This document shows positions 53,301-61,800 of a stretch of DNA of 64,000 bases, piece by piece. Source of the DNA: Solirubrobacter deserti (GTDB lineage Bacteria > Actinomycetota > Thermoleophilia > Solirubrobacterales > Solirubrobacteraceae); assembly GCF_027587175.1 (NCBI RefSeq), contig NZ_JAPCID010000001.1, positions 1 through 64,000 on the forward strand, in the 5' to 3' direction. Both the position numbers and the translations under genes were made by a program. The notes below the pieces were generated by a model. The model was not told where the DNA came from and did not search any database. It saw only the letters and a list, made by a program, of their open reading frames with translations. The stretch's first letter is position 1; every line of letters begins with the position of its first letter.

Positions 53301-56300
53301 TCCGGTGATGATGTCGTCGTGCTGGTGTTCACCACCCGCGTGGCGGACGTGGCGGGCAACACCGCGGCGTCCGGGAACCTCACCAACCAGGCGGCGCTCA
53401 CCTGGACCGACCCGGTCGACGGCGCGCAGACGCGCAACTCGACGACCGTCTCCACGCAGGTCGTCGAGCCGCTGATCACGCAGGCCAAGACCGACGACAA
53501 GAACCCGGCGCGCGTCGAGCCCGACGACATCGTCACCTACACGGTCACGACGACGAACTCGGCTGCCGCTCGCACCTCGACCGCGCACGACGTCGTCATC
53601 AGCGACGCCGTCCCGGTCGGCCTGACGCCGATCGCCGTCGCGCCGGGCAACGCCGCGCTCGCCGACGGCGCGACCGTGCCCGGCACCGGCGGGGCCGTGT
53701 GGGACGCAGACACGCGCACCATCGTCAAGACGGTGGCCACGATCGCCCCCGGCGGCTCCTCCGCCTTCAGCTACCGCGCGCGGGTCGACAACCCCGCGAT
53801 CGGCGGCTCCAGCCTGACCAACACGGTCAGCGCCACGGCCGCCAGCCTGGGATCGGCCGCGACCGGCCGGCGCACCAGCGGTACGCGGTACGCGGCGAAC
53901 GCCAACGACACGATCCAGATCGGCGGGGCGACGGTGACCAAGAGCGGCTTGCCGACGACCGCGACGATCGGCGCGCCGGTGACCTACACCGTGCGCGTCA
54001 CGATCCCCGCCGGCATCTCGCTCTACGACGTCACGGTGACCGACGTGGTCCCCGACTCGATCGACGTCGACGGCTACGGCGCCGAGACGTGCGTGAGCGG
54101 CTGCCCGCTGGTCAACACGATCGGCCGGTACACGCCCGTGGTCAACGGCAACGGCACGACGACGATCGCCTGGGATCTGGGTGACCTCGCCAGCCCGTTG
54201 GCGGTGGCGCAGGTGATCGACCTCAGCTACAGCGGGCACGTGCGCGCCACGCACCGCAACGGCGGCGCCAACGTCGTCGCCGCCCAGACCGCGGTCAACT
54301 CCGTCACGGTCGCGAGCAACCGCAGCAACCTCGACGGCGCGTTCTCCCCCGCGACGATCCCGACCGGGTTCGACGACACGTCCACGCCGGCGACGTCGAC
54401 CACCACCGTGGTCGAGCCGGCCGTGACCGTCGACAAGGTGGTCAAGGTCGCCGCCGGTGCGTTCACCGACGGGCCGGCCACGGCGCAGTCCGACGACGGC
54501 CTCACCTACCGCGTGGTCGTCCGCAACACCGGCACCGCGCCGGCGCTCGACGTCACCGTCACCGACCTGCCGGACGCTGAGCTGACGGGGATCGTGCCGA
54601 CGGCCCAGGCCGGCGTGACGGTCACCGACGGCTGGAGCGCCGCCGATCGCGACCTGACCTGGCAGATCGCCGGCCCGATCGCGCCCGGCGCCGACGTCAC
54701 CCTCACCTACACGGCCGCGCTCGTGAGCGCGAGCACCCTCAGCGACGGGCAGGCGATCGACAACACCGCGGCCGTGCCGCACTACTTCGGTGTGCCGGCC
54801 GCGACCCGCGGCGCCAATCCGGGCACCGTCTACCGCGATTACACCGACGGCGGCTCCGACACCACGAGCGTGGTGGTCGACTTCCCGACCTTCGCCGTGG
54901 TCAAGACGACCGGCGCGGGCGGGTTCCCCGACACCGGCAACGCCGAGGTCGGTCAGCCGTTCGCCTGGCGGGTCGTCGTCACCAACACCTCGACCACCGC
55001 GACCGCGACCGACGTGCACGTGACGGACACGCTGCCGGACAACTGGAGCTACGTGACCGGCTCGGCCAACCTGTCCGAGCCGTCCATCGCCGGGTCCACG
55101 CTGGACTGGACGATCGCGTCGCTCGCGCCCGGCGCCAGCGCCACCATCACCTACTCCGCTCGGCCGCTGCTCGCCGCGGCGACGTCGCCCGGCCTCGGCG
55201 CGGGTGCGCACGTCAACGGCGCGCGCGTCACCGCCGCCGAGGACGAGGCCGGCAACGCGGGCAACGCGGACGGGCCGTACGAGAGCACGCCCGATACCGC
55301 CACGGCCACGCTGCGCGTGCCGACGTTGACGCTCGCCAAGACGCCGGACCACGGCGCGGCGACCGCCGGCGACGCGTCGTCGTTCACGCTCACGATCACG
55401 AACACCGGCGCGGTCACCGCGCGCGACCTGGACATCTCCGACGTGCTCCCCGCGGGCCTGGCCTACACCGGCGGGGCCGCCACGGCGAGCCCCGCCGGGG
55501 GCTTCTCGGAGACGTCGCGGGCCGCCGGTCCCGGCGCGGGCGAGACGACGGTCCACTGGCGCGTCGCCACGCTCGCCGCCGGCGCCTCCGTCACCGTCAC
55601 CGTCCCGGTGGCCGTCGACAGCGGGCTGACCGCCGGCACCACGCTCACCAACACCGCGAGCGTGGAGTCGGACGAGACGCCGGGCCCGGTCAGCGACACG
55701 GGCTCGCTCGACGTCACGACCGGGACGGACGTCTCGATCGCCAAGTCCGGCGCGGCGACCTACACGCCGGGAGCGAACTACACCTGGCATCTGCGCGTGC
55801 GCAACCACGGGCCGTCCAGCGCCCGCGCGGCCGCGGTCTCCGACACGCTGCCCGCGGGCACGACGTTCGTCTCCGCCGACGCGCCCTGCGTGCACGCCGG
55901 CGGCACGGTCACCTGCACTCCGGGCACGCTCGCGGTCGGCGCGGACGTCACCTATGACGTCGTCGTCGCGGTCGACCCGGCGCTGACGGTGCCCACGCTG
56001 AGCAACACGGCGACGGTCTCGACCACCACACCGGACGCGGACCCGAGCAACGACAGCTCGACGTTCGGGCCCACGGTGGCGCCGCTGGCCGACGTCTCGG
56101 TCACCAAGACCGCGAGCCCGAGCGCTCCGCTGGAGGGCTACGGCACCAGCTTCACGCTCACGGTCCACAACGCCGGGCCGTCCGTCGCCCGGGCCGTCAC
56201 GCTCACCGACGTGCTGCCGGCGGAGCTCCCGTTCGCCTCGGTGGACAACGGCGGTTGCGCGCACGCCGCCGGGACCGTCTCATGCGCGCTCGGCGACCTC

Positions 56301-57962
56301 GCCCCCGGAGCCGACGTGGTGATCCGAGTGGCGGTGAGCACCGGCATCCTCGGGACGTTCACCAACACGGCCACGGTGGCCACGACCACGCCCGAGCCGC
56401 CTGGCGGCGGAGCGCCGAACAGCGCGCAGGCGGACGTCACCGTGCGCCCGATCGCCGACCTCGCGCTCGCCAAGACGGCACCGCCGACCGTCGCGGCGGG
56501 CGGCGCGTTGACCTGGCAGCTGACGGTCACCAACCACGGCCCCAGGGACGCGACCGGCGTCACCATCTCCGACCCGTTGCCCGCCGGGACGACGTTCAGC
56601 TCTGCCGATCCCGGCTGCGGCATCGCCGCGGGCGTGGTGACGTGCGCGGTCGGGGCGCTGGCGAACGGCGCCTCCGCGAGCCGCTCCGTGACCGTGACCG
56701 TGCCGCATGCGCTGGCTGGGACGACGGTGCTGAACACCGCGACCGTGCGCGCTGATCAGGGCGATGACGACCCGAGCGACGACACCGCGACCGCCACGAC
56801 TCAGGTCGGGCCTTCGGCGAACCTGGCGATCGTGAAGTCCGGCCCCGCCGCCGTCGAGGCGGGTGGGACCGTCGCGTGGACGCTCGCGGTCTCCAACGCC
56901 GGCCCGTCGACCGCGACCGCTGTGCGCGTCATCGACACGCTGCCGTCCGGGGTCGAGCTGGTCGGCGCGACGCCGACGCAGGGCAGCTGCGCCGCGGCGG
57001 GCGGGACCGTCGAGTGCTCGCTCGCGACGCTGCCCAGCGGCGCGGCCGTGCAGATCCAAGTCGTCGCGCGCGTCCCCGCCGCGCTGGAGGGAGCGACCCT
57101 CGTCAACCGGGCGTCGGTCGCAGGCGAGCAACCCGACCCGAACCCTGCGGACGACGCGTCGTCGTCGACGACCCGCGTCGACCCGCCCGCACGCACCGGT
57201 TTCGACCTCGCGCTCGTGAAGGCGGTCGCCGGCTCCGCGAAGCCGCAGCTCGGCGCGCCGTTGCGGTACACGCTGACGGTGAGCAACGCCGGGCCGGCGA
57301 CGGCCACGGCGGTCAAGCTCGTGGACACGCTGCCGGGCTCGGTCGAGTACGCGTCCGCGGCGTTGCCGGGCGGCAAGTGCGCCGAGCGCGCCGGCGTCGT
57401 GACGTGCACGCTCGGCGCGCTGGCGCCCGGAGCGACCGCGCAGGCGACGGTGACGGTGCGACCGGTCCGTGGCGGCACGGTCCGCAACACCGCGACGGTG
57501 AGCTCGGCGATGGCCGACCGCGATCCGGCCAACGACCGGTCGACCGCGACGGTCGAGGTCGAGGAGCAGCCGGCCGCCCTGAGCATCGTCAAGACGGCGG
57601 TCACCAAGGGCGTCGTGGCGGCCGGCGGCCGCATCCGGCTGAAGATCCGCGTCAAGAACACCAGCCCGCACGCCGCGGCCGACGTGATCGTGTGCGATGA
57701 CCCGGGCACCACGACGTACGTCAAGACGGCTGGGGCGCGCTTCCGGAACGGTCGCGCCTGCTGGACCGTCGGCGTGCTGGCCGCGGGCGCGTCGCGGACG
57801 TACACGGTCACCGTCCGCGTGAACCGCCGGACCTCAGCCGGCACGCTGCGTGCGGGCGCGACGGTGAAGGCGGGGAACGCCCGGACGAGGCGTGACGCAG
57901 CGAAGATCCGCGTGAAGCCCGGAGCGGCTGCGGGCCGAGGAGCCGGCGGTGTCACCGGGTAG
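50337..57962 (+). CDS. Giant secreted DUF11-repeat surface protein
   Basis: 2541 residues. Signal peptide (LLVVSTLAAVCVLAFGSPAA, cleaved near YADG). The N-terminal 500 residues hold divergent units (isopeptide-type adhesin repeats with DTLP-like ends). From about residue 700 come DUF11 repeats of about 110-120 residues: I/V-x-K-S/T, then Y/W-x-L-x-V-x-N-x-G-P-S, then DTLPAG and NTATV; the last six are the most regular (for instance VSIAKSGAATYTPGANYTW). The protein has no LPXTG motif, membrane anchor or cohesin/dockerin; the basic tail ends GRGAGGVTG. ATG at 50337 with AGGA 8 nt upstream. The next gene overlaps by 14 nt. Probably a wall-associated, long rod-like protein. Confidence 0.88.
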   Translation: MRLLVVSTLAAVCVLAFGSPAAYADGSPDISADVSSSVVLYGNQPHVTVTAANPPGTYGYNLSFRVVLPAGVTYAGGASVAPREIIGQPAAGQRTLIFENVSDLSPGSSRELGFDVAYSNAAYDAGDAFAVTAQAFLNSDPRYVPKFTATGTPNGPSATSYTGYTPPASGTQSLKAIEVRKSEPSPEGEILRGVHDHQTVYTLTVANNGVRPTTGTVLEDYLPAGLEFLGCGGPGADHTTDAPTNPGSAEEYPGAGPITVPALGGCTAPLSVATETVDPDGPVGPLPNGVYTHVTWSVGTLAAGGSQDFTYRAAVPMRANTMTFSGSQPAAASLGQATNLDNNSGPEVTDETALRNHATVTGTYQGTTPRTVSDATTLTRTAEDWVVRKSGDSSGLAQGALTNWTLTFETGEYKFADDATVTDTLPNGLCPLDATNRTSSNHASDGECDPVVGRTPSAPYTSATENADGTWTLVWDKSTFAALAHTDVNDTFTLTFPTRTRQRYQSNFLPTTPILTRDAITNTVATSASGFARCLGPGNADCAGGGTRIAHDGVDGSPIPDASSAGQVAGDPTIDKRVAASGTDCQLASYVTTVPHYHPGDRICWKLRVEFPGALDTSPQAVADYLPAGVSYEAGSEAVTADNTVTATVDETRAADGLLTWTVAGGTVPTGSRVFERVISTIAQPPGTAVNGDVVGNLLKFSSLNTASVSVPLRDQADYVLDTPVVGLTKGVERIVRGATTVNGPNGPNVDNRTVKGGDEVTYRVDVSNTGAQDALDVEVWDLLPAEYPCPAAVAAISDSGACGAADRVEWTIPTLAAGATKTLTYTATVPDDIGPGRALDNAAGVRGFQGATNLGTRFDYRPASNIDGAATPANAPAADDGSRVTAADATVTKTHTTSVTEGGNTAAQATIGEDITYTVTATVPEGSELGGAVALTDTVDSTTRQPYVSGTATATFNGGALPVGFTLDTSGTVPRVVFPNDYANAPGSGDDVVVLVFTTRVADVAGNTAASGNLTNQAALTWTDPVDGAQTRNSTTVSTQVVEPLITQAKTDDKNPARVEPDDIVTYTVTTTNSAAARTSTAHDVVISDAVPVGLTPIAVAPGNAALADGATVPGTGGAVWDADTRTIVKTVATIAPGGSSAFSYRARVDNPAIGGSSLTNTVSATAASLGSAATGRRTSGTRYAANANDTIQIGGATVTKSGLPTTATIGAPVTYTVRVTIPAGISLYDVTVTDVVPDSIDVDGYGAETCVSGCPLVNTIGRYTPVVNGNGTTTIAWDLGDLASPLAVAQVIDLSYSGHVRATHRNGGANVVAAQTAVNSVTVASNRSNLDGAFSPATIPTGFDDTSTPATSTTTVVEPAVTVDKVVKVAAGAFTDGPATAQSDDGLTYRVVVRNTGTAPALDVTVTDLPDAELTGIVPTAQAGVTVTDGWSAADRDLTWQIAGPIAPGADVTLTYTAALVSASTLSDGQAIDNTAAVPHYFGVPAATRGANPGTVYRDYTDGGSDTTSVVVDFPTFAVVKTTGAGGFPDTGNAEVGQPFAWRVVVTNTSTTATATDVHVTDTLPDNWSYVTGSANLSEPSIAGSTLDWTIASLAPGASATITYSARPLLAAATSPGLGAGAHVNGARVTAAEDEAGNAGNADGPYESTPDTATATLRVPTLTLAKTPDHGAATAGDASSFTLTITNTGAVTARDLDISDVLPAGLAYTGGAATASPAGGFSETSRAAGPGAGETTVHWRVATLAAGASVTVTVPVAVDSGLTAGTTLTNTASVESDETPGPVSDTGSLDVTTGTDVSIAKSGAATYTPGANYTWHLRVRNHGPSSARAAAVSDTLPAGTTFVSADAPCVHAGGTVTCTPGTLAVGADVTYDVVVAVDPALTVPTLSNTATVSTTTPDADPSNDSSTFGPTVAPLADVSVTKTASPSAPLEGYGTSFTLTVHNAGPSVARAVTLTDVLPAELPFASVDNGGCAHAAGTVSCALGDLAPGADVVIRVAVSTGILGTFTNTATVATTTPEPPGGGAPNSAQADVTVRPIADLALAKTAPPTVAAGGALTWQLTVTNHGPRDATGVTISDPLPAGTTFSSADPGCGIAAGVVTCAVGALANGASASRSVTVTVPHALAGTTVLNTATVRADQGDDDPSDDTATATTQVGPSANLAIVKSGPAAVEAGGTVAWTLAVSNAGPSTATAVRVIDTLPSGVELVGATPTQGSCAAAGGTVECSLATLPSGAAVQIQVVARVPAALEGATLVNRASVAGEQPDPNPADDASSSTTRVDPPARTGFDLALVKAVAGSAKPQLGAPLRYTLTVSNAGPATATAVKLVDTLPGSVEYASAALPGGKCAERAGVVTCTLGALAPGATAQATVTVRPVRGGTVRNTATVSSAMADRDPANDRSTATVEVEEQPAALSIVKTAVTKGVVAAGGRIRLKIRVKNTSPHAAADVIVCDDPGTTTYVKTAGARFRNGRACWTVGVLAAGASRTYTVTVRVNRRTSAGTLRAGATVKAGNARTRRDAAKIRVKPGAAAGRGAGGVTG

Positions 57963-58707
57963 CGCGCGGGCGGCGCGGCTCGTCGCCGCGCCGCTGATCG
58001 CGGCCGCGGTCGCGGCCGGCGGGACGCTCACCCCGCCGGCCGCGGCAGCGGCGAGCACGCCCGACGAGGTGCGCGGGCCCACCCCACGACGGGCGTGGAC
58101 CGCCCGCGTGATGGTCCCCACCGCCGTGCGGGCGCGTCCCGACGTGCGCGCGCGCCGGACGGGGCGGGTGGACACGGTCGCCGCCTGGAACGGAGGCAGC
58201 GTCGAGCTGCTCGTGCTCGCCGCCCGGACCGACGCGCGGGGGCGTCGCTGGATCAAGGTGCGCCTCCCGGAACGGCCGAACACCCGGTCGGGCTGGATGC
58301 GGGCCGACTTCGCCCGCCTCTCCACCGTGCGCTGGCGAGTGGTGATCGATCTGCGCGACCGCCGCGCGCGGGCCTATCACGACGGGCACCTCAAGCGCTC
58401 GTGGCCGGTTGTCGTCGGCAAGCGTGCGACGCCGACGCCGCGCGGGCGCTTCGCCGTCTATGAGCGCGTCCGCCAACCCGCCGGGTCTGAGCTCGGGCCC
58501 TACGCGCTTCACCTCACCGCACACTCGAAGACCCTCCGCAACTACGGCGGCGGCCCAGGCCGGATCGCGCTCCACGGCCGTGCCGGCGCGCTGCTCTCGG
58601 ACCCGCTCGGGTCGGCGGCCTCCCATGGATGCGTCCGGATGAACAACCGCGTGCTGCAGTGGCTGGCACGACGGGCGGCCCCAGGAACGCCCGTGGAAAT
58701 TCGCTGA
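57949..58707 (+). CDS. Secreted L,D-transpeptidase (YkuD domain)
   Basis: 252 residues. Signal peptide (LVAAPLIAAAVAAGGTLTPP), an SH3-like region (VMVPTAVRARPDVRARRTGR, RWIKVRLPERPN), then the YkuD domain: VVIDLRDRRARAYHDGHLKR, GRFAVYERVRQ, IALHGRAGALLSDPLGSAAS and HGCVRMNNRVL with the catalytic Cys in SHGCVRM. Makes 3-3 peptidoglycan cross-links or attaches proteins to the wall. The GTG start overlaps the DUF11 gene by 14 nt, so the surface protein and the transpeptidase are cotranscribed, perhaps because one anchors the other. Confidence 0.92.
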   Translation: MSPGSARAARLVAAPLIAAAVAAGGTLTPPAAAAASTPDEVRGPTPRRAWTARVMVPTAVRARPDVRARRTGRVDTVAAWNGGSVELLVLAARTDARGRRWIKVRLPERPNTRSGWMRADFARLSTVRWRVVIDLRDRRARAYHDGHLKRSWPVVVGKRATPTPRGRFAVYERVRQPAGSELGPYALHLTAHSKTLRNYGGGPGRIALHGRAGALLSDPLGSAASHGCVRMNNRVLQWLARRAAPGTPVEIR

Positions 58708-58778
58708 ACCCGCATTGTCAGACAACTGTCACTTTTGCAGTCGAGCGTGCAGAAGGACATGAGCGCTTGATTAGATTT

Positions 58779-58842
58779 CCGCGCGCTCGCGACGTAATTC
58801 GCGCGCGGAGGAGAGTTATTGTTCGCGCCGCTTCGCGGCGCC
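58779..58842 (+). promoter_or_regulatory. Two GC-rich hairpins in the leader of the ThuA/sugar-dehydrogenase gene
   Basis: CCGCGCGC (58779-58786) pairs with GCGCGCGG (58801-58808), with a 14-nt loop; GCGCCGC (58825-58831), loop TTC, pairs with GCGGCGC (58835-58841). TTCGC (58822-58826) can alternatively pair with GCGAA (58844-58848), just before the ATG at 58860, where the likely ribosome binding site (GAAAGG) lies, so alternative folds could mask it. Confidence 0.35.
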
Positions 58843-58859
58843 GGCGAAAGGCATGCCGT

Positions 58860-61800
58860 ATGCGTTTTTGTCGGACCGGTCTAGGGGTCCTGGCCCTGGC
58901 CTGTGCGTTCTCGGGAGTGGGGGCGAGCGGGGCCGCGGCCCAGACGAACCCGAAGGTGCTCATCTACTCGGGCACCGTCGCCCATCGTCACAGCGAGGCG
59001 ATCAACGCGGGCATCGGCCCGATCCGTGACGCGCTCACGGCCGCGGGGATCGCGAGCGACTGGGAGGACTGCAACGGCTACGGCACCGCGGCCGGGCAGT
59101 GCCAGCACCCCGACAAGAACCCGCGGATCTTCACGCCCGCGAACCTCGAGCAGTACGACGCGCTGTTCATGTTCAACGCCGGCGGCGACGACGGCCGCTC
59201 CGGCGCCGCCGGCCCGCTGTGGTCCGGTGCTGACCGTGACGCGATCCGCGGCTTCACCAACGCCGGCGGCGGCATCGTCGCCAACCACCTGGCGACCGAC
59301 ATCGGCGCGGGCGAGCCGAGCTGGGACTGGTGGGACGGGATGGGCGACAGCGCCATCGGCTCCACCATGCCGGGCCACCCCGCCGCGCCGCAGACCGCGA
59401 ACGTGCGCGTGGCCGACCGCAACCACGTCGCCACCAAGGGGCTGCCCGAGGAGTTCGCGATCGCGGACGAGTTCTACATGTTCCATCGCAGCGTGCGCGG
59501 GACCCATCACGTGGTCGCGACGCTCGACGAGAACACGCCCGGCTTCAACCCGGGCCAGTTCGCGATGGGGCAGGACCATCCCGTCGCCTGGTGCCGGGAC
59601 TACGACGGCGGCCGCGTGTTCGCGACCTCGCTCGGGCACTACGGCAACCTCTACACGCCGGTCAACGGCCAGCCCAGCAACCTGGTGAAGCTGCTCACCG
59701 GCGGCGTCCAGTGGGCGGCGGGCCTCGCGGGCAACGACAACGACTGCCGCGGCACGGTGTGGAACAACTTCCGCCGGACCACGCTCGCCAACGACCTCAA
59801 CGGCCCTGTGAGCCTCGACGTCGCCTCCGACGGGCGCGTGTTCTGGACCGAGATCGGTGCGCCCGGCCACAACTCCAGCGGTCGCGTGCGCGTGTACGAC
59901 CCCGAGACGCAGCAGACGTCCCTGGTCGCGACGATCCAGACCCGGGCCGACGCGCTCGGCGCGTCCGAGGACGGCGTGCTCGGCATGTCGCTGGACCCGA
60001 ACTTCGACGAGAACAACTACTTCTACGTCTACTACTCGCCGCGCGGCGAGGGCGAGAACTGGCCCAACACGGGGGCCGGCATGGTGCTCGGCCACAACGT
60101 GATCTCGCGCTTCGAGCTCAACGAGGCCGGCACCGCCGTCATCGACGAGCAGGAGATCATCCGCATCCCGAAGGTCAAGGTCGCGCCTGACGGCGACGGC
60201 GGCCCGCAGGGCGCGACGACCAACTGGCCCGCGCACACCGGCGGCGCCGGCATGGACTTCGACCCGCAGGGCAACCTCGTGGTCGGCGTCGGCGACGACG
60301 TCAACCCGTACGACGCCAACCGCAACTGGACGCCGATCGACCAGCGCTACGAGCACCGCTACGACGCGCGCAACACCGCGGCCAACACGAACGACCTGCG
60401 CGGCAAGATCCTGCGCATCAAGCCGCGCCCGAACGCGGACGGCGCGCCCGGCGTCGGCACGACCTACGACATCCCGGCCGGCAACATGTTCCCGCCCGGG
60501 ACCGAGAAGACCAAGCCCGAGATCTACGCGATGGGCTTCCGCAACCCGTTCACCGTGCACGCCGACCCGGAGCGGCCGGGCGTCGTGGTCGTGGGCGAGT
60601 ACGGCCCGGACTCGGGCACCAACAACCCGAACCGCGGCCCGGCCGGCATCATCGAGTGGAACCACATCACCAAGCCGGGCTTCTACGGCTGGCCGTTCTG
60701 CACCGGCGACAACTCGACGGCCAACACGTACTTCCGCTTCACCTACCCGAGCGGCCCGACGGGCGCGCAGTTCGACTGCTCGCTCGAGCAGATCCCGAAC
60801 GAGTCGACCTACAACACCGGCCTGAGCACGATCCCGGGCCCGGCGATCAAGGCCACGATCTGGCACAAGCGCGACGGGACGACGTCGCCGCGCTTCGGCA
60901 TCCCGACCGCGACCGGCTCGCAGGAGCCCAACTCCGGCCCGATCTACCGCTACGACCCGGACAACCCGTCCGAGACTAAGTGGCCGCAGTACTTCGACGG
61001 CAGCTGGATCGTCTACAACCGCTCGATGAACTGGTGGACGGAGGCGAAGCTCAAGTCCGACGACACGCTGCTGGGCGCCAACCCGTTCATCGCGCCGAGC
61101 TCGCTCGGCTCCGGCCCGGCGTCGTACGCGCTCGGCACGCGCTTCGGCCCTGACGGCGCGCTGTACCTGGCCTCCTGGCCGGGCGGCGGCCGCGGCGACC
61201 AGGCCGGGAGCGGCCAGCTGATGCGCGTCGACTATGTCGGCGACCTCGAGGACACCGAGGGCCCCGTCGTGACCGCCACGGTCGAAGGGCGGACCGCGCC
61301 GGGCAACCGCTACGTCGGCAACGCCACGGTGCGGCTCAACTCGCAGGACGCGGGCGTCTCCGGCACGGCGCAGATCGAGTACCGCGTGGACGGCGGCGAG
61401 TGGCAGACCAGCCGCAACACCACCGGCGGAGACCCGTACAGCGTGTCGATCCCGCTGGACGGCGCAGGGACCTACGGCATCGAGTACCGCGCCGCCGACC
61501 GGGAGGGCAACGCCTCCGACACCGGGCGCGTCGACGTCGTCGTCATCCCGGCCGCCTCCTGCACGTTCAGCAAGTCCGACGAGTTCACCGGGTCGACGAT
61601 CGCGCCGCGCTGGACGCTGCGCAGCGGGCCCAACAACCCGATCACGCAGAGCGGCGGCAGCCTGGTGCTGCCCGTGGTGTGGGAGCTCGACGGCACCGCG
61701 ACCGGGCCGCTGTCCTTCGCCGGCCAGCCGCTGCCGTCCGGCGACTGGTCGATGACCACGCGGGTGACGATCGACAACACGATGCAGTGGCAGAGCGCCG

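Noticed and set aside
50841-56264. 1807-codon minus-strand frame over the DUF11 gene
   Set aside because: Arg/Gly/Val-rich shadow of the repeat protein; no signal, no motif, no own ribosome binding site.
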